In this document: in pieces, positions 44,126 through 51,777 of the stretch | Position numbering within the stretch: position 1 is the stretch's first letter | How the letters are laid out: the number at the start of each line of letters is the position of its first letter | Source: Aureisphaera sp963669405 | Lineage (GTDB): Bacteria > Bacteroidota > Bacteroidia > Flavobacteriales > Flavobacteriaceae | Direction: 5' to 3' | DNA length: 64,000 nt | Assembly: GCA_963669405.2 (NCBI GenBank) | Contig: CAXXHF010000002.1 | Span: forward strand, 2,046,001 to 2,110,000 | The notes under the pieces: model-generated | What the model was told of the DNA's origin: nothing | The model's database searches: none | The model's input: the letters and a program-made list of their open reading frames with translations, nothing else | Made by a program: the position numbers and the translations under genes

Positions 44126-45658
44126 ATGCAAAGCACGGAACAACAACATAAAGAAAAGCCTTCTGGCAAAGCGTCTTCGTTTGTGGAGCCTACCCCTGTA
44201 ATTCAAAAAAAACTAAAAGTAGGTGATGCAAATGATGTCTATGAAGCGGAAGCAGATCGTGTAGCCGATGAGGTAGTGGGCATGAAAGATGCACAATTAA
44301 ATACTAAAAGTTCCAAAGGTGCTTTGGTTCAACGTAAGTGTTCCGCTTGCAAACAGGAGGAAAGCATCCAGAAAAAAACCTTAGCAAACTCTATTACTCC
44401 CATTGTTCAAAGAAAAGGAGCGAAGATGGGTGGTGGAGTAGCTTCTAAGTCTCTTACCCAGCAAATAGATTCCAGCAAAGGAGGCGGTAGTAAAATGGAC
44501 CATGCTACACAAAGTTTCATGGAAAGTCGATTTGGTACGGATCTCTCCAATGTTTCCATTCATACAGATTCTAAGGCCATACAAATGAGCCAGGGATTGA
44601 ATGCGCAGGCTTTTACAGTAGGAAGCGATATATATTTTAATGAAGGAAAATATAACCCCAGTAGTATTTCTGGTAAACATTTATTAGCTCATGAGTTAAC
44701 CCATACAATTCAACAAAAAGGAGTACAAAGAAAAATACAGAAGAAAGATCTGCTTTGCAATACCTATAATGAAGCTAATAAGTTAGCCGAAATTGATGCA
44801 AAAATAAACTCTTTGGACACCATAACATTAGAAGAAAAGCTAACTCTCATTCAGAATATAAAATGGGTGATACGGTGTGGAAGTGCTGAAAAATTGGAGG
44901 CGATAAAAACAAAACTTAATGCTAGTGATGCTGGAAAGCTAATATGGGTTGAGGCTAATTCAGCTTTTGGAGGATTCAGTGGGATGTATCCAGAATATTA
45001 TGGAGGTGCTAAATCGAAACTTAAGAATCTAGGTGTTTCAGCGATAGAAGGATATAAAACAGTTGGAATTGGTTCTGGAAATAGCATAGACGGAACAAAA
45101 CTGGATCAAGCAGCTACTGCAGCAGCTGTTGCTATGGAGTCGACAGACATTCTATACTTCTATGGACACCAGTATGCTCAATACAGCAATCCAGGATTGT
45201 TTGCCAATGGAAATCAAACCCGCTTTGTCGATTTTAGAAAACTAAGTGGAAAAGGTGATTTTAGCAGGGTAAAGTTATTGATAAGTACCTCTTGTGCCAC
45301 CATATGTAAGGAAGCCATAGAGGTTTTTGCTCCTCTTTTTCCAAATGCTGTGATTTTGGGGTATCGTAAATCTGCACCATTAGATGGAGGCAAAGTCCGG
45401 ACATCTTTTCAAAATGCCATTAAAGGATTGAATAGGCCCTTGTTGTTGGGTGAATCGGTAGATGTAGAAGCCATTATAGACGTTTGGAAATCTACTGTTA
45501 AAAGCTACCATCCAAATGAAAGTAAAAGATTGCCAGGATATTATAAAGGAGGAACGGTACATTATTTAAAGTCTGGGACTTGGAGTAGCATGCTAGGGAC
45601 GGATGCTGCTAATTCCTGTAGAAAGAAGGGAACTACTGTACAAGAAGCAATGGATTGA
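44126..45658 (+). CDS. eCIS cargo 2: DUF4157 leader plus candidate caspase/CHAT-like domain
   Basis: A 510-aa protein. The leader runs to about 205 with HELTH at 189-193. A helical spacer follows, then an alpha/beta domain in which 'DILYFYGHQYAQY' (His348) and 'KLLISTSCATICKEAIEVF' (Cys390) lie 42 residues apart. Each follows a hydrophobic strand. This is the arrangement of the His-Cys dyad in clan CD (caspase/CHAT) peptidases, where typical motifs read HG and SAC. The later 'NAVILGYRKSAPLDGG' fits the family's next strand. It would be a cysteine protease toxin if active. Confidence 0.8.
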   Translation: MQSTEQQHKEKPSGKASSFVEPTPVIQKKLKVGDANDVYEAEADRVADEVVGMKDAQLNTKSSKGALVQRKCSACKQEESIQKKTLANSITPIVQRKGAKMGGGVASKSLTQQIDSSKGGGSKMDHATQSFMESRFGTDLSNVSIHTDSKAIQMSQGLNAQAFTVGSDIYFNEGKYNPSSISGKHLLAHELTHTIQQKGVQRKIQKKDLLCNTYNEANKLAEIDAKINSLDTITLEEKLTLIQNIKWVIRCGSAEKLEAIKTKLNASDAGKLIWVEANSAFGGFSGMYPEYYGGAKSKLKNLGVSAIEGYKTVGIGSGNSIDGTKLDQAATAAAVAMESTDILYFYGHQYAQYSNPGLFANGNQTRFVDFRKLSGKGDFSRVKLLISTSCATICKEAIEVFAPLFPNAVILGYRKSAPLDGGKVRTSFQNAIKGLNRPLLLGESVDVEAIIDVWKSTVKSYHPNESKRLPGYYKGGTVHYLKSGTWSSMLGTDAANSCRKKGTTVQEAMD

Positions 45659-45683
45659 TGTTGATGTAAAAATTGAATTTGAA

Positions 45684-47183
45684 ATGAATGTTTTTAAAAA
45701 TAGAGGGCTGACTCAAACAAAAGCTAAACCTTTTGTTACACCTACTATTGTTCAAAAAAAACTTAAAATAGGAGATGCAAACGATACCTACGAAGTGGAG
45801 GCAGACCGAATAGCCGATGAAGTGGTTGGCATGTCCAATTCGCATGTTGGTTCAGTAAAACAAACAGGGTCATTGTTGCAACGAAAGTGCAGTGCTTGTA
45901 GCCAGAAAGACGAGATCCAAAAGAAATCCGTAGCAGATTCCATTACTCCTTTAATTCAAAAAAAGGGTGTAGGTACAGAAGGAGGTGTGGCATCAAAAGC
46001 ATTAACACAACAGATTCATGGGAGTAAAGGTGGTGGTCACAATATGGATCGTGGGACACAAAATTTTATGGAAAGCCGATTTGGTGCAGATTTCTCCAAT
46101 ATAAGAATCCACACAGGACAGCAAGCCATACAAATGAGTAGGGATCTAAATGCAAGGGCTTTTACGGTAGGTAATGATGTTTATTTTAATGCTGGGCAGT
46201 ACAATCCAAGCAGTACTTCAGGAAAACATTTGTTGGCCCACGAGCTGACACACACAATACAGCAGGGTGGAATACAGAGAAAAATGATTCAGAGGGATTT
46301 TGCATTAGAACCACCAAATCCCAATGTTGAATGTGAACCCCTTACAGAAGACGAGGTAAATGAAGCCATTCGTTATAACCAGAGGCAGCGTTACCAAAAC
46401 AGAGATATAAGGTTAATGAGAGATGTGCTAGGGGTTTCTCCAGATCCAGTTGTTTTCGATGCAGATTTTGTTAATGCAATTGCCTGTTTCCAAGCACAAT
46501 ATAATTTAGATGTAGATGGAAAAATTGGGTCTACGACTGGGACTCACATAGGAAAGGAAATGCAGGCAGAAGGGCGATCTTTAGGGAGACCCGATGGAGC
46601 TGAGTTATTAGCTACTAGTAGAAGGTTGTGTGCCAATGGATATAAAACAGTTACTATAGATTTTGTAAAGCTTCATGGTGCTACTCGTTCTCCTAGATCC
46701 GATATCGAATTTGCGAATACGGTCTTTAGACAATGTTGTGTCCGCTTTCGAATAGGGCAGGTAGTTCGCGCTACGGAAGCCCAGACCAAAAGTTGGTTAG
46801 GAGGAGATACCATTTTACAACGAATAAGTTCCTGTTCTGCTGTACATGCCGAGGAAGATTCCATGCGCAGAAATGCAACGACTACTTTTGGACTAACCAG
46901 CAGGTATAAAGTCTTTTATATGGAACAAATGCTTCCCGATTTGAGAGGTGTAAATTTCAGTCCTGATTGTTCCAGTGGAGCACGTGCCCCATTTAATAGG
47001 CACTTATATGTTGATAATAGTGCGAACCGAAGAACGCTCGCTCATGAATTGGGGCATATTCCTATTGTTGGACTTAGTGACCACACAACCCACGGTGGTA
47101 CAGCAAGAAATCTAATGATTCCCAATGGGCCGGGAAGTGAACTTACAAGTAGACAATGCGGTGAAGTACAAAGCAATATATAA
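45684..47183 (+). CDS. eCIS cargo 3: DUF4157 leader, peptidoglycan-binding-like domain, HELGH protease
   Basis: A 499-aa protein from ATG 45684. A longer in-frame reading to 45603 would overlap cargo 2 by 56 bases and add a tail foreign to the other leaders. The leader has HELTH at 186-190. Residues about 235-292 look like a PG_binding_1 domain ('ACFQAQYNLDVDGKIGSTT'). The C-terminal domain has 'AHELGHIPIVGLSDHTTH' (His454) and the Met-turn-like 'NLMIPNG'. Together this suggests a zinc protease or peptidase carried with a cell-wall-type binding module; activity is not shown. Confidence 0.82.
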   Translation: MNVFKNRGLTQTKAKPFVTPTIVQKKLKIGDANDTYEVEADRIADEVVGMSNSHVGSVKQTGSLLQRKCSACSQKDEIQKKSVADSITPLIQKKGVGTEGGVASKALTQQIHGSKGGGHNMDRGTQNFMESRFGADFSNIRIHTGQQAIQMSRDLNARAFTVGNDVYFNAGQYNPSSTSGKHLLAHELTHTIQQGGIQRKMIQRDFALEPPNPNVECEPLTEDEVNEAIRYNQRQRYQNRDIRLMRDVLGVSPDPVVFDADFVNAIACFQAQYNLDVDGKIGSTTGTHIGKEMQAEGRSLGRPDGAELLATSRRLCANGYKTVTIDFVKLHGATRSPRSDIEFANTVFRQCCVRFRIGQVVRATEAQTKSWLGGDTILQRISSCSAVHAEEDSMRRNATTTFGLTSRYKVFYMEQMLPDLRGVNFSPDCSSGARAPFNRHLYVDNSANRRTLAHELGHIPIVGLSDHTTHGGTARNLMIPNGPGSELTSRQCGEVQSNI

Positions 47184-47218
47184 CCATAATTAAAAATTGG
47201 GATTGACAAATTATCCTT

Positions 47219-48421
47219 ATGCTAGAAACGATATCAAAACATACAAACTCTCCACCCACTTCCCAAAAGAAGGAAGGCACATTTATTAATGGACAGCCAG
47301 TTCAACGAAAGCTCACCATTGGAACTTCTAATGATATTTATGAAGTAGAAGCAGATAAGATGGCAGATAAGGTAGTAGGTAAAGATAATTCGCATACTGG
47401 TTCGGTAACACAAACCGGGTCTTTGCTGCAACGAAAGTGCTCTGCTTGCCAAAATGAGGAAATGGTTCAGAAGAAAGGAGAGAATACAGGAGGGGCGGTA
47501 GCTTCTAAGTCATTAACCCAGCAAATTAATGGCAGTAAAGGAAGAGGCCATAAAATGGATTCTGGCACACAAAGCTTTATGGAAAGTCGGTTTGGCACCG
47601 ATTTTTCCCAGATAAATATCCATACAGGATCGCAAGCCATCCAAATGAACGGAGAACTCAATGCGCGAGCATTTACGGTGGGGAATGATATTTATTTTAA
47701 TCAAGGAAAATACAATCCAGCTAGTAGTGAAGGAAAACATTTATTGGCCCATGAGTTAACGCATACCATACAGCAGGGAGGTATTCAAAGAAAAATTCAA
47801 AAAAAGGACGGAGATAAGGATGAAAAAAAGAAGAATTCGTTCGATTTTAAGTTGCTTCCCCCTAAGTTAAAGTGGCAAGTTTCTTCTTTTATGCTCACGG
47901 CAGATATATCAAAATTGAAAATGGATTATGATTCCAGTTTCTTTATTCGAGGGCTGCAATATAAGTATGGAAGTAGCTTGAGCTTACTGATGCAACACAA
48001 TGATTTTAAAATGAATGCAGGAATTGTTCCTCAAACTCCTGAGCTTAAGTTAGGTGCTACTTACAATAAATTTTATCTAGGATCATCCTATAATTTTAAG
48101 ACCTCTTCTTTTGGATTGAATATGGGTTGGGGAGCAAAACCTTTGCCTTACAATTATGAGATGGCCAACACTTTTAATAAAGCAGGAAACTCTATACCCA
48201 CACTTTTTGCCAATACTCCTATGGCATTTCAAATGCCACCTTGGGAGTTCTACAATCAAAATAAAGATGATATAGGCAATGTTGTAAAAGGAGTTTCTAC
48301 CATAAAAAAGATAACCGATTACGGCAAAAAAGATATCCATTTTGGAGCAAATTTCAGACTAAGCTATGATCCTATAAATAAAACAGCATTTATGTTTACG
48401 TTGGTTGGACGATTTAAATAA
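47219..48421 (+). CDS. eCIS cargo 4: DUF4157 leader plus beta-rich barrel-like domain
   Basis: A 400-aa protein, leader with HELTH at 178-182 and one fewer QKK motif than the others. A Lys-rich hinge (KIQKKDGDKDEKKKN) precedes a C-terminal domain of alternating strands: 'LKWQVSSFMLTADIS', 'MDYDSSFFIRGLQYKYGSSLSLLMQ', 'KLGATYNKFYLGSSYNFKTSSFGLNMGWG', 'IHFGANFRLSYDP', 'AFMFTLVGRFK'. The ending in Phe-Lys with amphipathic strands resembles outer-membrane or pore-forming beta proteins. A pore-forming toxin is one reading; the function is unknown. Confidence 0.78.
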   Translation: MLETISKHTNSPPTSQKKEGTFINGQPVQRKLTIGTSNDIYEVEADKMADKVVGKDNSHTGSVTQTGSLLQRKCSACQNEEMVQKKGENTGGAVASKSLTQQINGSKGRGHKMDSGTQSFMESRFGTDFSQINIHTGSQAIQMNGELNARAFTVGNDIYFNQGKYNPASSEGKHLLAHELTHTIQQGGIQRKIQKKDGDKDEKKKNSFDFKLLPPKLKWQVSSFMLTADISKLKMDYDSSFFIRGLQYKYGSSLSLLMQHNDFKMNAGIVPQTPELKLGATYNKFYLGSSYNFKTSSFGLNMGWGAKPLPYNYEMANTFNKAGNSIPTLFANTPMAFQMPPWEFYNQNKDDIGNVVKGVSTIKKITDYGKKDIHFGANFRLSYDPINKTAFMFTLVGRFK

Positions 48422-48445
48422 AACATATTAAAAATTAATTGCTGA

Positions 48446-50083
48446 ATGCAGACTGCGGTTCAAGAAAATACAATCAAACCCAAAGCCCAAACAAAATCGT
48501 TTGTGGCTCCTGCTCCTGTCATTCAAAAAAAGTTAGAAATAGGTGAGCCAGATGATTTGTATGAGGCTGAAGCCGATGCTGTGGCAGACAAAGTCATAAA
48601 TCATATGGAGAGTCCCGGAATCCCTCCTTCAAACAAAGGGCCTTTGGTCCAAAGAAAATGTTCTGCTTGTCAAAATGAAGAAAAGTTACAAAAGAAACCT
48701 TTAGCAGATTCTATTACTCCTTTAGTTCAGAGAAAAAGTACAGGAGGGGAATCCAGCCTTGCCTCAAAAGCTTTAACTAAACAGATTCATGGGAGCAAAG
48801 GTAACGGACACAACATGGATCAGGGCACGCAAAACCTTATGGAAAGCCGGTTTGGTGTTGATTTCTCCAATGTAAGAATACATACTGGGCAGAAAGCTAT
48901 TCAGATGAGTAGGGATTTAAATGCAAAGGCTTTTACGGTAGGCAATGATATCTATTTTAACGAAGGGAAATACAATCCTACGAGTACGTCGGGAAAACAT
49001 TTGCTGGCACACGAACTAACACATACCATACAACAATCTAAAGGAGGGGATACCATTCAACGTGTTCCAACAGAAAGTGGCATAAATAGTAATAGATATC
49101 TCTATTCCACTAATTGTGGATGGATAGATTGGAGCCATGCGGGCCCAGGATTGCCGAGGCAATTAATCCAAGCCGTTAAAGATGCCTCAGATAGAATAGC
49201 TGCGGGTAGTCCTGCACCCCAAGCAGTAACGGCTCCAGCAATGCAATCTTCAGTACCCTATGTTGGTACAGTACTAAGTAGTGTAACTCCGCATTTTAAT
49301 GTCATGAGACAGCTTACGCCTAGCGAGATAAATCAGGTAGCGCTTCGTGTATGGCAAATGCAATCTCTAGGTTTCGAATCACTTCAAAATTGGACCCAAT
49401 CTATTGGATCTTCCTCCTTCTCTGAAGAAGATTTAACCTCTAATATGATTGGTTTCTATAGAGGAATCCATGGTTACTCCCGCTCCAGAATAAGACAGAT
49501 TTGTGGGGCTTGGAGTAAAAGTAGATCCGTTACGCATTTTAGAACGTATAGCTTTACACGTTGGGGAAGCTTTGTTCCTCCTAGTTTACCTACAGGTGGA
49601 GCATGGCCTTTTACGTCTATTACACCAGCTCCGCTTAACGGTACTATGATGAGTGTGCCTGATGCCACATTTTCAACTACTACAAGTTCTGGACGATATT
49701 CTTTAGGAGGGATTCACCTAATAATGCAAAGGCGGCTTCGTATATCTTCCGCCCAAGGAAACACGGTAGACATAAGCAGCACTTCTACGAATATTAGCGA
49801 TGCCCCAGAATTTAGTATAGGGCCGCTTTCTGTAACCAATGATCTTCAATTTAGATGGATTATCAAAGACAGTGCAAATCGCCGTTATCTAATGTGGGGA
49901 ACATCAGGTTCTGTGAAGCACTATGGAAGTCACCAAAGAGCCTTTATTCAGCATCGAACTAGGGCTTTATTACGCAGTAGAGGAATTAGAAGTGCTACAG
50001 TATTATGTAGAGCTATTACGGGAAGAGGGAATCCTGGGGGAGTTAACCGTCTTTATAGTAAGCGGATAAATTTTACTTGGTAA
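48446..50083 (+). CDS. eCIS cargo 5: DUF4157 leader plus unknown C-terminal domain
   Basis: A 545-aa protein, leader with HELTH at 189-193. The remaining 340 residues are not recognised. They include an Ala/Pro/Ser-rich stretch (about 245-275), a helical part with 'LTPSEINQVALRVWQMQSLGFESLQNW', 'DLTSNMIGFYRGIHGYSRSRIRQICGAW', and an Arg-rich C-terminal beta domain ending in 'RLYSKRINFTW'. No HExxH is present outside the leader. Being in the same array makes a cargo role likely; the activity cannot be guessed. Confidence 0.78.
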   Translation: MQTAVQENTIKPKAQTKSFVAPAPVIQKKLEIGEPDDLYEAEADAVADKVINHMESPGIPPSNKGPLVQRKCSACQNEEKLQKKPLADSITPLVQRKSTGGESSLASKALTKQIHGSKGNGHNMDQGTQNLMESRFGVDFSNVRIHTGQKAIQMSRDLNAKAFTVGNDIYFNEGKYNPTSTSGKHLLAHELTHTIQQSKGGDTIQRVPTESGINSNRYLYSTNCGWIDWSHAGPGLPRQLIQAVKDASDRIAAGSPAPQAVTAPAMQSSVPYVGTVLSSVTPHFNVMRQLTPSEINQVALRVWQMQSLGFESLQNWTQSIGSSSFSEEDLTSNMIGFYRGIHGYSRSRIRQICGAWSKSRSVTHFRTYSFTRWGSFVPPSLPTGGAWPFTSITPAPLNGTMMSVPDATFSTTTSSGRYSLGGIHLIMQRRLRISSAQGNTVDISSTSTNISDAPEFSIGPLSVTNDLQFRWIIKDSANRRYLMWGTSGSVKHYGSHQRAFIQHRTRALLRSRGIRSATVLCRAITGRGNPGGVNRLYSKRINFTW

Positions 50084-50107
50084 ACATAAAAATATGGAAA
50101 TGTCATA

Positions 50108-51760
50108 ATGCAAACAACTGTTCAGGAACATACCACTCCATCTAAAACACAAGCCAAAACCAAAGCTTTTGTGGCTCCTGCTCCTGTTATTCAAAAAAAA
50201 CTAAAAATAGGAGCTGTAGATGATCCCTTGGAAGCCGAAGCTGATGCTATGGCAGATAGGGTAGTTCAACAAATGGATACTCCGCCAGTTCCTCCATCCA
50301 ATAAAGGATCTTTGGTTCAGAAAAAGTGCAGTCAATGTAAAGATGACGAATTACAGAAAAAACCCTTAGCAGATGGTATTTCTTCATGGGTTCAGAAAAA
50401 ATCACTGTTGTCTGGAAGACAATCGGTTGCTTCTGAAGGGATTACCAATCAAATAAATGCCAGTCAAGGTGGAGGAAGTCTTATGGGAGATACCACCCGT
50501 AGTTTTATGGAAAGTAGTTTTGGCAATGATTTTTCAGGAGTTAGAATCCATACAGATAGTAATGCAATTCAACTGAGTAAAGCCCTTAATGCGCAGGCGT
50601 TTACAGTAGGTAATGATATCTATTTTAACGAAGGAAAATACAATCCATCTACCACTTCGGGGAAACACTTGTTGGCCCATGAATTGACACATACGATTCA
50701 ACAAAAAGGGGTGAATAATCAAGGGTTACAGAGTAAGTTAATTCAAAGAACTGAAGAGGAAGATATTGCAGCAGGTAGAGCCTCCTATGCACAAATGGTA
50801 AGGGATGCAATTGCACAAATAAACAATGAGTTGCTTGCCAGTAATACTTTTAGTGATACACTAGGTCCCTTTTTTCAACAACTGGCTCGGGACAATGCAA
50901 TTGTTTGGCGTAGTGGGGATGGCAGTGAAACTCCTGGATCGGGGGGTGATCTCCAGTTGCAAGGAGGTACCCCTGGACCTTCAAGTGTTCACTATCGTTT
51001 AATTATTGCAGAGGGTATGGATGAACATTTCAATGGATTACATAGCAGTTCCAACAGAACTATAACCCTAAATCGAGACAATCTTACTACGGTCGAGGCT
51101 ATTCGGAGAACACTATATCATGAAGGAATTCATATGTTGAGCGATATTTTGACAAATCGTGGTGCCGATGCCATTGGAGGTACAAGTGATGTTTCGGTAC
51201 AAGCTTTATATAATAATCTACACCACAGGGAAAAACCAAATTTGAGGAGATGGATTGAGTTTATAAGAAATAATGTTAATGCAAGAAGAACTGCAACAGG
51301 GGTCGCAGAGATTCCGGAATCAGCCATAGACCCTATTGTAGATTTTCTATGGGATGAAATTAGTACCCGAGCAGAAACCTATTACTTCGAACTACAAATC
51401 TGGTTGGGAGAGCAAAGAAGACTTTCCGACGGTCTACCTAATCGCAATTATTTTTCGGTAGAGTCATTAAAAAGATATTTAAAGTTGGGAGGATTCCTTT
51501 CTCAAGACGATATAGATAATTTGCAAGAAGAGGATAATTTGCTAATTGATAGCCTCCAGGGAAGATTGCTCAATAATCAATGGTATTTAATAAAAGGTAG
51601 GGGTGTTGCCAACGTACATATTCCATACCCCGGAGAACCGGAAATGACTATAATACGACCAGAGAGGATACGACCGGATTTAGGGCCAATTAATAGACTG
51701 GAACCCCCCAGTTTTTTAGATGAAATCATTGAAGACGCACGTGAGTTATCAGATCATTGA
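50108..51760 (+). CDS. eCIS cargo 6: DUF4157 leader plus HEGIH metalloprotease candidate
   Basis: A 550-aa protein, leader with HELTH at 191-195. The C-terminal part has 'VEAIRRTLYHEGIHMLSDILTN' with HEGIH starting at His338, preceded by a strand 'RTITLNRDNLT' and followed by helices rich in Glu ('FLWDEISTRAETYYFELQIWLGEQRR'), where a downstream Glu could be the third zinc ligand, as in gluzincin-like enzymes. A zinc protease is the best guess. It is 17 nt from cargo 7. Confidence 0.8.
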   Translation: MQTTVQEHTTPSKTQAKTKAFVAPAPVIQKKLKIGAVDDPLEAEADAMADRVVQQMDTPPVPPSNKGSLVQKKCSQCKDDELQKKPLADGISSWVQKKSLLSGRQSVASEGITNQINASQGGGSLMGDTTRSFMESSFGNDFSGVRIHTDSNAIQLSKALNAQAFTVGNDIYFNEGKYNPSTTSGKHLLAHELTHTIQQKGVNNQGLQSKLIQRTEEEDIAAGRASYAQMVRDAIAQINNELLASNTFSDTLGPFFQQLARDNAIVWRSGDGSETPGSGGDLQLQGGTPGPSSVHYRLIIAEGMDEHFNGLHSSSNRTITLNRDNLTTVEAIRRTLYHEGIHMLSDILTNRGADAIGGTSDVSVQALYNNLHHREKPNLRRWIEFIRNNVNARRTATGVAEIPESAIDPIVDFLWDEISTRAETYYFELQIWLGEQRRLSDGLPNRNYFSVESLKRYLKLGGFLSQDDIDNLQEEDNLLIDSLQGRLLNNQWYLIKGRGVANVHIPYPGEPEMTIIRPERIRPDLGPINRLEPPSFLDEIIEDARELSDH

Positions 51761-51777
51761 TAAGAATTTAAAATAAG

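Noticed and set aside
45603..45683. A longer start for cargo 3 (27 extra residues)
   Set aside because: It would overlap cargo 2 by 56 bases, and the added residues do not resemble the start of the other leaders; ATG 45684 fits better.
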